From: JBHHUI01 sp965248775
GTDB taxonomy: Bacteria > Chloroflexota > Anaerolineae > Anaerolineales > JBHHUI01
Direction: 5' to 3'
Assembly: GCA_965248775.1 (NCBI GenBank)
Contig: OZ252150.1
Coordinates: 5,518,001-5,582,000, forward strand
Length of the DNA: 64,000 bases
The position numbers were made by a program, and so were the translations under genes. Each line of letters begins with the position of its first letter. The stretch's first letter is position 1. Positions 8,183 to 17,684 of the stretch are shown here, one piece after another. A model generated the notes under the pieces. That model was not told where the DNA came from and did not search any database. It saw only the letters and a list, made by a program, of their open reading frames with translations.

Positions 8183-9509
8183 ATGTCTTTGAAACTCGCT
8201 CCAACTCTCGCACTCATTGCTTCCATTTTGCTCTTGCTTGTTGCGCCTGTACCCGCTGCAAATGCAGGAGTCGGCGGTTGCACTGGAAATTTGCAAGTGA
8301 CTAAAGCAAATAACGTCGGCGGAAGTACCACCGTAGGTACAAGCTGGACATGGACGATCACTCTAAAGGAGGTTGGGAATATTTGTGTGTTTTTCAGTAA
8401 CACCAGTGTTATTTTTCGTGACGATCTTCCGAATGCGAATATTTCGTACGGGGATCCGGTTGTGGCAAATAATGTGAATATAACAAATCCTGGAAATATC
8501 GATTGCGCAATTACAGGAAATACGCTTACGTGCACGGCCAATGGTGGGTTTGTGGGATTTGATCCAATTTCTTCGGTTGATGTCACATTCACTGCCACCG
8601 CAAAAGCGGCGGGCACCTTTAGCAATCCAACAGCCGGCGGCACATGCAAGATCAATCCTGATGGAGATGCTAATCTTGAGGCCACTATGGGAGACAATGA
8701 CTGCAATACGGATACGGTTACGGTGTTGCCAGTCCCCGGGGGGGATTGTAAAGGCAGCGTCACGGTCACCGATGGCGAGCCGTACTATCTGGATGGTTGC
8801 TACGGCCAAGTATTCGTGCAGGATGAGACGACGACGGTCGCAAACGGCGGCAATCACCTTCGCGGGAATGTGACTGTCGCGGGCGATGGGGCAGATGTGT
8901 GCGCGCTTGCGCCCCCGGGTTATTTGGCAACATCGCTCACGTGCCAGCCGAAGCCAAACGGCGGAGGGCGTGTAGATTTGGGTATCTTGGAAGCTGCTCC
9001 ATCTGGAACGAACGGTTCTAGCGCCACTGGGGCTGCGATCACGGGCTTCCTGATCGGGCCGGGCGGCGGCGAGTTCGGCTGTTCAAATGCGATTGTTTTA
9101 GTACCGCAGGGCGTGGTCTCGAGCGATACCTTCTTCCTGTGCGACGCTGTTGAGGAAGCGACAAGTGGGCAATCGGCCTTCGGCTACAGTCTGTTTGCCG
9201 TATAGTGATGCAGATGTGTTGCAAGCGGGCGGGGAAGTGCTCAACTTTGTAATCGGGTTCTTCGATGGCGCTCTTTGGCAACCCCTACCCCCTGTAGAAA
9301 GTACGGTGGCAGGCCTGGCCTGTGGCGAGACCGACCACTTCACGGAGTTCGGCCTGCTGGCGAGAGTGCCGACGCAACTGCCTGCGACGGGTGCAGGCGC
9401 GACAGGGGATGAAAGTATAGCCGGAGGGTGGTTGCTACTTGTAGCTGCCCTCATCACTCTTGCCGGCGGGGTGTGGATCGCACGCAAGCGAGTATTATCG
9501 ATCGAGTAA
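8183..9509 (+). pseudogene. secreted LPATG-anchored surface protein, copy 2, broken by a deletion and frameshift
   Basis: It is a paralogue of the gene at 6544-7958, with the same signal peptide type and DUF11-like segment and the shared ITGFLIGPGGGEFGCSNAI block. The first frame ends at 9205 after SAFGYSLFAV. The rest is in another frame (from about 9185) and resumes at VCLPYSDADVLQAGG. Compared with copy 1, about 66 bases are missing at the junction. The C-terminus is complete: LPATGAG, a hydrophobic helix and IARKR, a full sortase-type signal. Both copies are broken at nearly the same place. Confidence 0.75.
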
Positions 9510-9546
9510 AGCAAAGCGTTCTTTACGATAGGCAATTAAGAAAAGA

Positions 9547-9581
9547 GACCCAACTGTTCTGATACATTGGGTCACTTTTTT
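9547..9581 (+). terminator. intrinsic terminator between convergent genes
   Basis: GACCCAA (9547-9553) pairs with TTGGGTC (9567-9573), followed by AC and seven T bases. It lies between surface protein copy 2 and the convergent YHYH lipoprotein gene. Confidence 0.65.
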
Positions 9582-9586
9582 TAAAT

Positions 9587-11113
9587 CTATGGCAGGCCGA
9601 GTGCTGCCTGCAAGACAGCCTCCGTCACGCCAAGTTGCTGGGCGGCCGCTGCCAAATCCGGAGGGGGCGGTCCGAGTGCGGCTTGCTCTCCGCCCTGATC
9701 GGCAGGTTGGTCTCCGCCTGCAGGTGCGGCTCCCCCACCGCCGAGCTGCCCGCCGCAAGATGTAATCGCGTTTCCATGAAGTTCCCCATAGAACGTTGGA
9801 CCGATAATGTACGGGAACACTCCATTCAGGCTGCCATCAGCCTGTTGTGCGACTGTCACATGATAGTGGTAACCCAATCCATCGTGGTCGTGGCCATTGT
9901 GTTGATCGAGGTATTCCGCGCCTTGAGCAGCCAGCGCTCCGTCATAGTAGAAGTCTTCAAAGAACAGGCCTGTCCCGCTGAACTCGTTCCGTGATAGGGA
10001 TACCACAACTTCGCTCGTGTTCGGGCCCGGGCTTGGCGCCGGCATCGTCCCCTGATTGAGATCGTATTGATCAACGAGCAGACATGTACGCTGGCCGCTA
10101 CCACCACAGCCGCTGGCCGAATTCGGATCTTCGTAGTCGCGAGCCATCCATGCGCTTTTCGCCAGCACACCAGCCGCGAACCAAGGCCCATAGATTGGGT
10201 AGCCATCCGGCGCAAATCCATAGATCGGTGAGTGGCCGCTGCCGTTGTCCTGTAGCTGCTCTCCCAGACAGGCTGGATGTGCATGTTGATGATATTGGTC
10301 GCCGGCTGCATGTCCGCCGCAAATATCGGCATCGTAGGCTTCCAGAGCCGGGGCGAGATTCGTCCACACTCGTTCGTTGTTATATGAAAAGCTGTCCCCC
10401 CAGTTGAATATTGATGAGCCATTTACCCAGAGTCCAATCGTGCCTAAACCTGTTTCGCAGACTTGTGCAGATGGTTGGGGGGCGAGTGGGAAATACGCGC
10501 GATGGTTTACATTTGCCGGACAAGATGGCCCGGGTGGCCAATAACCCATTGTGCAGCCCGCGCCGGTATAGCCGATATCCTGCCCGAACACAACTGAATC
10601 CCCGGCTGCAACAGATGTCTGCCCGCCGAGAAATTCCGATGTGGCTTTCGGGCGGCCATTTAGCTTGTCCACATCCTCCTGCGTTAGTTGAACTGTGTAA
10701 TTCGGTACACCGCTCGACTGCACGAAAACAAACTCGACACCGTTTTCAGTGAGAACCTCAACAGACTGAACATTGACCTGAGCAGCAATGAACGGGGAAG
10801 CCTCACCGCTTGTATTTAATATCCACGAGTCCACAAGTGGATTTGCCGGGTTAGCAACAGAAGAATCTAGTTCGCTAGATTCAGCAACCTCTTCAGGTTC
10901 GGGCTCTGCGGCTTCTTCTTCCGCTACTTCCTCATCAGTTGAACCGGTGGTTTCCTCAGCCTCTTCAGGTGCAGCGTCGATCACCTCAGGCTCTTGCGGC
11001 ACAATTGCCGGTGCTTCAGCTTGTTCCGAGGCATCGGTCTGTTCCCCCAGGCTGCCACATGCGATTGTGGAGAGTATCAGTACGAGTAATGCAGCCATAA
11101 ATTTAATTTTCAT
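9587..11113 (-). CDS. YHYH-domain lipoprotein
   Basis: The 508-residue product has a lipoprotein signal with lipobox STIAC (Cys19). An acidic, disordered linker follows (about residues 24-85), then a YHYH domain with HQHAHPACL, SPIYGFAPDGYPIYGPW and GLGYHYHVT. The tail is Gly/Ala/Pro rich. AAAGG lies about ten bases before the ATG. The YHYH domain is a His-rich extracellular module of unknown biochemical role; metal binding is inferred from the histidines. It is likely anchored outside the cytoplasmic membrane. Confidence 0.82.
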   Translation of the reverse strand: MKIKFMAALLVLILSTIACGSLGEQTDASEQAEAPAIVPQEPEVIDAAPEEAEETTGSTDEEVAEEEAAEPEPEEVAESSELDSSVANPANPLVDSWILNTSGEASPFIAAQVNVQSVEVLTENGVEFVFVQSSGVPNYTVQLTQEDVDKLNGRPKATSEFLGGQTSVAAGDSVVFGQDIGYTGAGCTMGYWPPGPSCPANVNHRAYFPLAPQPSAQVCETGLGTIGLWVNGSSIFNWGDSFSYNNERVWTNLAPALEAYDADICGGHAAGDQYHQHAHPACLGEQLQDNGSGHSPIYGFAPDGYPIYGPWFAAGVLAKSAWMARDYEDPNSASGCGGSGQRTCLLVDQYDLNQGTMPAPSPGPNTSEVVVSLSRNEFSGTGLFFEDFYYDGALAAQGAEYLDQHNGHDHDGLGYHYHVTVAQQADGSLNGVFPYIIGPTFYGELHGNAITSCGGQLGGGGAAPAGGDQPADQGGEQAALGPPPPDLAAAAQQLGVTEAVLQAALGLP

Positions 11114-11299
11114 ATATTCGACCTTTCAAATTGCTGAGAATAGATTACAAAATGGAACGCAATCTCTGATACCGAGAGTGCGACGATTAATTTGAGTTTG
11201 AATTGGATGAATATAGCACATATTAATGCGTCTGTTCGGGGAACCTCACATGCAGTTTTAGCGTCTATAAACCGAAACCAACTACATTTGGAGGTTGTC

Positions 11300-13675
11300 A
11301 TGCATACGAGAAAACTTACCCCCCTAATCGGTCTTTTGATGATTGCTGCGCAGTTCGTACTGCCGGCCATCGCCCTTGCGGATGGAATCATCATCATCGA
11401 ACCACCTATTTGCGATCCCGGACCCTGCCCACGCCCAATGCCGATTGCCGATCAGTTGGAGATCAAATTCCATCGCGTCGATGTCACCATAGAAGAGCAG
11501 GTGGCGATCACGCGTATTGATCAGGTATTCCACAATCCGAACGATTGGGTGGCGGAAGGGACATATATCTTCCCGGTACCGGAAGACGCTTCCATTAGCG
11601 AGTTTGTGATGTGGGTGGACGGCGATCCGATTGAAGCAACCATCCTAGATGCCGAAAAGGCGCGTCAGATCTACGATGACATCGTACGGCAGCTGCGTGA
11701 TCCGGCTCTGTTGGAATACATTGGGCAGGGCGCTATCCAGGCCAGTGTCTTTCCCATCGAGCCGGGCGCTGACCGCCGGATCGAGATCGAGTATACCGAA
11801 GTACTGGCGGCGGAGAATGGTCTGTTGCATTACGTGTATCCACTCAATACGGAACGTTTCTCGGCGAAACCATTGGAGCAGGTCAGCGTGCGCGTGGAAG
11901 TGGAGTCGCGCGAGCCGGTGCGGGCGGTCTACTCACCCAGCCACGACATCGCCATCAGTCGCGAGGACCGTTATCGCTTCGTAGTAGGTTATGAAGAACT
12001 GGATGTACGCCCCGAAACCGACTTCGAGCTATTCTATAGCGTTTCGGAAGAGAGCATCGGTGTCAACCTGCTTAGCTACGACGACGATGTACGCGATGAA
12101 GGTTTCTTCATGTTCCTGGCCTCCCCGGGCATCGCTACTACGCAACAAGTGATCGCCAAGGACGTTATCCTCGTGCTGGATACATCCGGCAGCATGCATG
12201 GAGAAAAGCTCGATCAGGCCAAAGGAGCGGTGACATTTGTCTTGGACAGTCTCAATACAGAAGATCGCTTCAATGTTGTCGAATTTAGCACCGGTGTACG
12301 CATGTATGCTGGCGAATTGCGACCGGCGCGTGATGCCGATGAAGCAGTTACCTGGGTGAACCGCATCGAAGCGATCGGCGGTACAGACATCAACCGCGCA
12401 TTGCTGGAGGCCACTGCAATGGCGGAGTCGGGCCGCCCGACGATCATTATCTTCCTCACGGATGGTCTCCCAACCGAAGGTGAGGTCAACGTGCCGGACA
12501 TCCTTGACAATGTTGAGCGAGCCGCGCCGGAGAACGTGCGCCTGTTCGCCTTTGGCGTTGGTAACGATGTGGACACCGTGCTGCTCGACTCACTTGTTCA
12601 GAATCATCATGGAGCCAGCAGTTACGTCCGACCAGGACAGCGCATTGATGAAACGGTGTCGGCTTTTTATGCCAAAGTCAGCGCGCCCGTGCTGGTGAAT
12701 ATCGAACTCGATTTCGGTTCCGTGCGCGTGGATAATGTGCATCCCGAACCATTACCGGATCTGTTTGGCGGCACACAATTGATCGTACTCGGGCGCTATC
12801 GCGAGGGCGGTCCGGTGCAGGTCACGCTCAGCGGCGAGGTCAATGGCGACCGGCTCGATTTTGAGTACGAAGACCTACGCTTGCATAACAAGGGCGGCGA
12901 GCCATTCTTGCCCCGGCTGTGGGCGACCCGCCGCATTGGGTATCTGCTCAATCAGATTCGATTGCATGGCGAGCGCGCGGAGTGGGTTGATACAGTGGTC
13001 GAACTCAGCGTGCGCTACGGCATTGTCACGCCTTACACGTCTTATCTCATCACAGAGGATGACATCCTGACGCAGCAAGGCTTAGCTAATGCAGCCGATG
13101 AAGAGTTTGAGCGCCTGCAATCAGAAGCGCCGGCGCCCGCCTCGGGGGAAGCAGCTGTGTCTGAAGCTGAGGCGCTTGGCAGTATGGCCGCAGCGGATGT
13201 TGTAGCCGCTCCTGAGCAAGCCTTCGTAGATGTGATCAAAGTGATTGACTCGCGGGCGTTCGTGAACCAGGCGGGTGTCTGGGTGGAGACAACTTTCGAC
13301 CCCTCTCTGATGATTGCCACACCCGTGCAGTTTGCGAGCGACGATTACTTTGAGATGCTGTCCGCCCGACCTGACCTTGGTCCGGCTTTCGCACTCGGCT
13401 CGCAAGTGATCGCTATGAGTATGGGGCAGGCTTTTGAAGTCGTCGAAGAAGCTGCTCCGGCGTTCGACCTTGAAGCTATCCCCACAGCAGAGCCCCAATC
13501 GACAGAGAACCCCCGAGAAACGGAGAGTTCTGAACCCGGGCCTACGCTAGTCGCCACGATCTCTGTGGAGGACACGGGGGCGTCTGAGACCGCGGTGTGT
13601 TCGGGACCGGCGATTCCGCTTGGGCTGGTTTTGATCGGGGCAGGCGGATCTCGCTTGTGGAGGAAACGCTGCTAG
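11300..13675 (+). CDS. VIT and von Willebrand A domain surface protein
   Basis: The ATG at 11300 is chosen for the upstream GGAGG and because it starts a clean signal peptide (to about residue 28); an ATG at 11192 does not. The 791-residue product has a VIT domain (EGTYIFPVPEDASISEFVM) and then a vWA domain with the metal-ion site DTSGSMHG (residues 294-301) and FLTDGLPTEG. The arrangement resembles inter-alpha-trypsin-inhibitor heavy chains and their bacterial relatives. The C-terminus is a Cys-containing segment, a short hydrophobic helix and RLWRKRC, resembling a protein-sorting tail. Adhesion or surface organisation is a plausible role. Confidence 0.85.
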   Translation: MHTRKLTPLIGLLMIAAQFVLPAIALADGIIIIEPPICDPGPCPRPMPIADQLEIKFHRVDVTIEEQVAITRIDQVFHNPNDWVAEGTYIFPVPEDASISEFVMWVDGDPIEATILDAEKARQIYDDIVRQLRDPALLEYIGQGAIQASVFPIEPGADRRIEIEYTEVLAAENGLLHYVYPLNTERFSAKPLEQVSVRVEVESREPVRAVYSPSHDIAISREDRYRFVVGYEELDVRPETDFELFYSVSEESIGVNLLSYDDDVRDEGFFMFLASPGIATTQQVIAKDVILVLDTSGSMHGEKLDQAKGAVTFVLDSLNTEDRFNVVEFSTGVRMYAGELRPARDADEAVTWVNRIEAIGGTDINRALLEATAMAESGRPTIIIFLTDGLPTEGEVNVPDILDNVERAAPENVRLFAFGVGNDVDTVLLDSLVQNHHGASSYVRPGQRIDETVSAFYAKVSAPVLVNIELDFGSVRVDNVHPEPLPDLFGGTQLIVLGRYREGGPVQVTLSGEVNGDRLDFEYEDLRLHNKGGEPFLPRLWATRRIGYLLNQIRLHGERAEWVDTVVELSVRYGIVTPYTSYLITEDDILTQQGLANAADEEFERLQSEAPAPASGEAAVSEAEALGSMAAADVVAAPEQAFVDVIKVIDSRAFVNQAGVWVETTFDPSLMIATPVQFASDDYFEMLSARPDLGPAFALGSQVIAMSMGQAFEVVEEAAPAFDLEAIPTAEPQSTENPRETESSEPGPTLVATISVEDTGASETAVCSGPAIPLGLVLIGAGGSRLWRKRC

Positions 13676-13746
13676 GATTGAGGGCAATTTCGAAAAGCAG
13701 AATGTCATTGGGAGATCCGTCTTGGCAAACTCGCAATGGCGTTCTG

Positions 13747-14067
13747 TTAATTGTTCCCGAGATCATTGGGGAGGTGCACCTCGACAACCCCGTCTACTTC
13801 ACGCACTTCGTAACCCTGCAGGCAGTATTTACCCAGTTCGGGATACACAGATTGTCCACTCGCGATGTCGAAGCGCCAGCCGTGCTCGGGGCACTCAAGT
13901 TCGCCGTTGTACAAATCGCCGCGCGCCAGGTTGCCCAACGCATGCGGGCAGAGTGCACTGAAAGCGTGTACTTTGCCCGCATGCCGGATCAACACGACAG
14001 GTTTGCCATCAATCTTCACTCGTGTTATGCGGTTCGAGCGCACGTCGCGTGATTTTATCGTTTGCAT
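13747..14067 (-). CDS. Rieske-type [2Fe-2S] ferredoxin
   Basis: This 106-residue single-domain protein has the two Rieske ligand boxes, CPHALGNL and CPEHGWRFD, spaced as in soluble Rieske ferredoxins that feed electrons to oxygenases or nitrite reductases. There is no signal peptide, so it is cytoplasmic. No partner oxygenase is adjacent. It converges with the vWA gene. Confidence 0.9.
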   Translation of the reverse strand: MQTIKSRDVRSNRITRVKIDGKPVVLIRHAGKVHAFSALCPHALGNLARGDLYNGELECPEHGWRFDIASGQSVYPELGKYCLQGYEVREVDGVVEVHLPNDLGNN

Positions 14068-14142
14068 AAGAGTAGGTGCCTGGCAATACGTTCATTCTAA
14101 TCGTGAAAATCAGATCAAAAAGATGCAATAGAGTGTAAGTTC

Positions 14143-14160
14143 AAGTGCCAGGCATCTGAA
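14143..14160. repeat. 18-bp direct repeat shared with 6423-6440
   Basis: AAGTGCCAGGCATCTGAA occurs identically at 6423-6440, where it spans the stop of the beta-helix gene, and at 14143-14160. Near the second copy, TGCCTGGCA (14077-14085) is the inverse of its core. Confidence 0.6.
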
Positions 14161-14193
14161 TTGAAATTATAACTTGCAAGACGTTCGCCATGG

Positions 14194-14250
14194 TATACTT
14201 TTGCTTCACCTGTCGAATCTCGACGGTCACGGAGAATCCGTGGCCGTTTT
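14194..14250 (+). promoter_or_regulatory. prfC leader: promoter -10 and terminator-like hairpin
   Basis: A -10 box TATACT (14194-14199) is followed by an 11-bp stem with a GAA loop (14223-14233 with 14237-14247) and a run of T bases, all before the ATG at 14266. This has the shape of a transcription attenuator. No good -35 box was seen. Confidence 0.55.
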
Positions 14251-14265
14251 GTATGTATTGGTACG

Positions 14266-15858
14266 ATGTCTGCACTTAACGGAACACTTCAAGAACAAAT
14301 CGACCGCCGCCGCACCTTCGCGATTATCTCGCACCCGGATGCGGGCAAGACCACTTTAACAGAAAAGCTGCTGCTGTACAGCAATGCCATCCATTTGGCT
14401 GGGAACGTGCGGGCGCGGCGCAACCAGCGCAATACCACCTCGGATTGGATGGCGATTGAACGCGAACGCGGCATCTCGATCACATCCACCGTGCTCCAGT
14501 TTCCCTATGCCGGTCACATCATCAACCTGATGGATACGCCCGGTCACGCAGATTTCTCCGAGGATACCTATCGCACGCTAGCCGCTACAGATAGCGCCGT
14601 GATGGTACTCGATGCTGCCAAGGGTATCGAGTCTCAGACCCGCAAACTGTTCGAAGTGTGCCGCCAGCGCGGCGTTCCGATCTTCACCTTTATCAATAAA
14701 TTGGACCGGCCCTCCCAGGACCCGCTGGACTTGCTCGACGAGATCGAAAAGGTGCTGGAAATGGAGGCCGTTCCGATGAACTGGCCGATCGGCGACGGCC
14801 CCAATTTCCGGGGCATCTACGACCGCTCTACGCGCACGGTGCATCTTTTTGATCGCACAATACATAACCAGAGCATCTCTCCGGAAACCACTTTCGAGCT
14901 TGACGATGAGCGCCTTGCCAACGAGTTAAGCGCGAAGCAACGCGACGAACTTCTCTCAGGTGTGGAATTGTTGGATGGCTTAGGCATTGATTTCGACCAC
15001 GAGTTCACGCTCGCCGGCGAGCAGACGCCGGTATTTTTTGGCAGTGCTCTGACAAACTTCGGCGTGCAGCTCTTTATGAACTCCTTTGTAGAATTCGCAC
15101 CGCCGCCCGGTTCCTTCGCCACCGACAACGGGGTTATCTCCCCGGAGCAGGAGGACTTCTCCGGATTTGTTTTCAAGATTCAGGCCAATATGAATCCGCG
15201 CCATCGCGACAGTGTGGCATTTTTGCGCATCTGCTCGGGCCGCTTTGAGCGCAACATGGCTGTTACACACGCACAGACCGGGAAGACCATCCGCCTGCCG
15301 CGGCCATATAAATTCTTTGCGGAAGAGCGTGAAGTGCTGGAAGAAGCCTTTCCGGGGGACATAATAGGTTTGCCCAGCAATGGCAACTTCGCGATTGGCG
15401 ACACCCTTTGCGTCGACGCGAATTTCAGATTTACTCCCATTCCACGCTTCGAGCCGGAGTTGTATGCCCGGCTGATCAATACGGACGTGGGCAAACAGAA
15501 ACAGTTCTTGAAAGGTCTGCGCCAATTGGAAACGGAAGGCGCAATGCAGGTACTTTACGAGAGCGATGCAATGCAGAGACATCCGGTGCTGGCGGTTGTC
15601 GGCCAGCTTCAATTTGAAGTTGTGCGCTCCCGCTTGGAAACTGAATATCGCGTCGAAACGACAATCGAGCCGTTACCCTTTAAGCTCGTACGGTTATTGG
15701 AAGGCCCTCCGGATGAACTGGAGCGCCTGCCCTGGGGATATGGTCTGACACGGGCGCGGGACTCGATGGATCGTGAAGTGGCGCTCTTCCGTTCGCAATA
15801 CGATCTGGATCATTGCCGTGAGAACTATCCAGACGTGACCTTCGCGCCTTACGGATAA
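14266..15858 (+). CDS. prfC: peptide chain release factor 3
   Basis: A GTPase of 530 residues that recycles RF1 and RF2 from the ribosome after termination. It has the P-loop SHPDAGKTT (about 22-30), RNTTSDWMAIERERGISIT, DTPGHADFSEDTYR, NKLDR and the RF3-specific C-terminal domains, and its length is normal. The Shine-Dalgarno signal is weak, and a terminator-like hairpin lies just upstream, so conditional expression is possible. Confidence 0.96.
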   Translation: MSALNGTLQEQIDRRRTFAIISHPDAGKTTLTEKLLLYSNAIHLAGNVRARRNQRNTTSDWMAIERERGISITSTVLQFPYAGHIINLMDTPGHADFSEDTYRTLAATDSAVMVLDAAKGIESQTRKLFEVCRQRGVPIFTFINKLDRPSQDPLDLLDEIEKVLEMEAVPMNWPIGDGPNFRGIYDRSTRTVHLFDRTIHNQSISPETTFELDDERLANELSAKQRDELLSGVELLDGLGIDFDHEFTLAGEQTPVFFGSALTNFGVQLFMNSFVEFAPPPGSFATDNGVISPEQEDFSGFVFKIQANMNPRHRDSVAFLRICSGRFERNMAVTHAQTGKTIRLPRPYKFFAEEREVLEEAFPGDIIGLPSNGNFAIGDTLCVDANFRFTPIPRFEPELYARLINTDVGKQKQFLKGLRQLETEGAMQVLYESDAMQRHPVLAVVGQLQFEVVRSRLETEYRVETTIEPLPFKLVRLLEGPPDELERLPWGYGLTRARDSMDREVALFRSQYDLDHCRENYPDVTFAPYG

Positions 15859-15881
15859 ATTCAACATCGATTCACCAATAA

Positions 15882-16409
15882 ATGAAGCAACCTTTGTTCC
15901 TCTTGTTGCTGTATGCTGCTAGCAGCACAGCTTGCACAACATCTTCAACCTCCCCTGAACTTGTGGTTGTACAGGTGGCCGAAGCACCTGCTCCCGACGT
16001 TGGGCCAACCGCAATCTACGAACTCGAGGTAATCATCCGGCCTGCACCAACAGATTGTGGACCGGAGGCGGCCATCACGCTCGCCCAAACACATTCGGAT
16101 TTAGCTCTCGCGGCGATCACTGATGTCCACAGCGTGGAAGTCACAACCGGCGATCCGATTTATATTGCTGCGATCGGAACAGCCGCTTTTGGTGCTGCGC
16201 TGGAGCAAATGGCCGCATATCGCGTACCGGAATGTCTTGCGCCGGCACACACACAAGCGGTACGGTTTTTTTCGGAGCGTAGCGCCGGTTACGAGTCGCT
16301 TGCAGCCGGAGACCAGATTGGTTTTGAGAACCACCTCGCGCAGGGCGAAGCTGCCCGGCAGGAGATGAATGCGGAATTAAGTGCGCGTCTCTCCGCCGAG
16401 TCAAGCTAG
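15882..16409 (+). CDS. small predicted lipoprotein, unknown function
   Basis: The 175-residue product has a short signal and lipobox SSTAC (Cys18). The mature part is largely helical, with two cysteines (PTDCGPEAA, PECLAPAH) that could form a disulfide. It starts 23 bp after prfC and may be co-transcribed. I recognise no family. Codon use and lack of interruptions support a real gene. Confidence 0.6.
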   Translation: MKQPLFLLLLYAASSTACTTSSTSPELVVVQVAEAPAPDVGPTAIYELEVIIRPAPTDCGPEAAITLAQTHSDLALAAITDVHSVEVTTGDPIYIAAIGTAAFGAALEQMAAYRVPECLAPAHTQAVRFFSERSAGYESLAAGDQIGFENHLAQGEAARQEMNAELSARLSAESS

Positions 16410-16601
16410 AAGGAGTCAGTCATATAGTCCTTCGTGATTCTATACCGCTGTCGCTGACCTAGGCACAGAAAGTAAACCAGCCCAACCTCCATCTGGCTTT
16501 AATGCGATGTGAGTATTCTGATTTACTTCATCTATCGAGGAGGAAGACGATCACGTTTACACGCAAGGAGATCCTGCTTACCCAGGGTAATTCAAGCCCC
16601 C

Positions 16602-17684
16602 CTAGCGCCGCTTCGTCTCAAATCCACGCCCGCGCACTTCGTGAGCAGGGAGCACGATCATAAAAGCGCCTTCGTCAGTATCGCTGAGGAGCTTGCGCAG
16701 TTGGGGGACTTCCGTCACGGTGGTGGCAATCATCAGCACTTCGTGCTCCGCGCCGGTATACATGCCGGTGCCGTGCAAAGCCGTTGTGCCGCGTTTGAGA
16801 TCGTGAAGTACGCGCTCAGAGATCAGTTTGGCCTCATCGGTGATCACAAGCGCCAAAAGCTGCCGGCGGCGCCGAGAGAGCGGGCCGAAGTCCACCCTGT
16901 GCGATTGCGGGCGGCCTTTTTCAGCCTCGATATCATCATCAGCGACGCGTGCCAGGCTGCTCAATACTGGGAACTCTCCGTACTTTGGCAGAACCTCGCC
17001 GCTGGCCTTTTGCAATCCGGCTGTCAGCACGCCGATTGCCAGAATGATTCCGTTGTAGGACAGCCCGAGAGTGAGCACTAGCCAGCCCGGCAAAGAACCA
17101 AACGCTGCCCGGCGGAGCAGCTCTCCAAAGTCGCGTGCAATCTCTGGATGAAGGTACATCTTCAAAAGCCAGGCCAAGCCCAACACGATAAAGATCCAGA
17201 AGTAATTGCGCCGCATGCGGCGTCCAAAAGCCTCGAGTCGCGAGATTGGAAAGTCTGGGTGCAATAAACTCTCGGCCAAGCTCTCCGCCCAATCTTCGCC
17301 CGGCGCGAAAGGCGGCACAAGCATATTCGCAAAGAAATCTTGCTCCATCAGGCGCGTGCGCACCGAGAACAATTCGAAATAACGGTAACGGCGTGCCTCG
17401 ATAGTCAGAAACATGGTCACGAGGATCGTACTGATAATAATGGCGGCGTGGTGATTGGTTGGGCTGCTCAGCGCGAACGAGATCGTCGTCGCGGTGACGA
17501 CCACAGCCCAGTTTGTCGTGCTGTCGAGGCGAGTGCGCCACGTATTGGCCCGGCTAATTTCGCCTCGATAGTAGTGCACCATCGCAGTGGTGAACTCATT
17601 GGGGCCCAGTTGATAGCCGCGAAAGCTCCAGACATGCTCGTCCTGGCGATCCTGTTCGGGAATCGCTTGAGAGGTGTCAGCCAA
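16602..17684 (-). CDS. DUF2270 membrane protein with C-terminal DUF2179-like domain
   Basis: Residues 1 to about 235 match the DUF2270 integral membrane family (GPNEFTTAMVHYYRGEISRANTWRTRLD, then hydrophobic helices). The last 80 residues (LISERVLHDLKRGTTALHGTGMYTG...EVLMIATTVTEVPQLRKLL) resemble the cytoplasmic DUF2179 domain found at the end of YitT proteins. That domain adopts a PII-like fold, suggesting a small-ligand sensor attached to a membrane protein; this is inference. Its start overlaps the stop of the DUF309 gene upstream, so the two form an operon. Confidence 0.75.
   Translation of the reverse strand: MADTSQAIPEQDRQDEHVWSFRGYQLGPNEFTTAMVHYYRGEISRANTWRTRLDSTTNWAVVVTATTISFALSSPTNHHAAIIISTILVTMFLTIEARRYRYFELFSVRTRLMEQDFFANMLVPPFAPGEDWAESLAESLLHPDFPISRLEAFGRRMRRNYFWIFIVLGLAWLLKMYLHPEIARDFGELLRRAAFGSLPGWLVLTLGLSYNGIILAIGVLTAGLQKASGEVLPKYGEFPVLSSLARVADDDIEAEKGRPQSHRVDFGPLSRRRRQLLALVITDEAKLISERVLHDLKRGTTALHGTGMYTGAEHEVLMIATTVTEVPQLRKLLSDTDEGAFMIVLPAHEVRGRGFETKRR

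Noticed and set aside
16509..17081. forward gene opposite the DUF2270 protein
   Set aside because: It is the antisense of a clear membrane protein gene and shows no family of its own.
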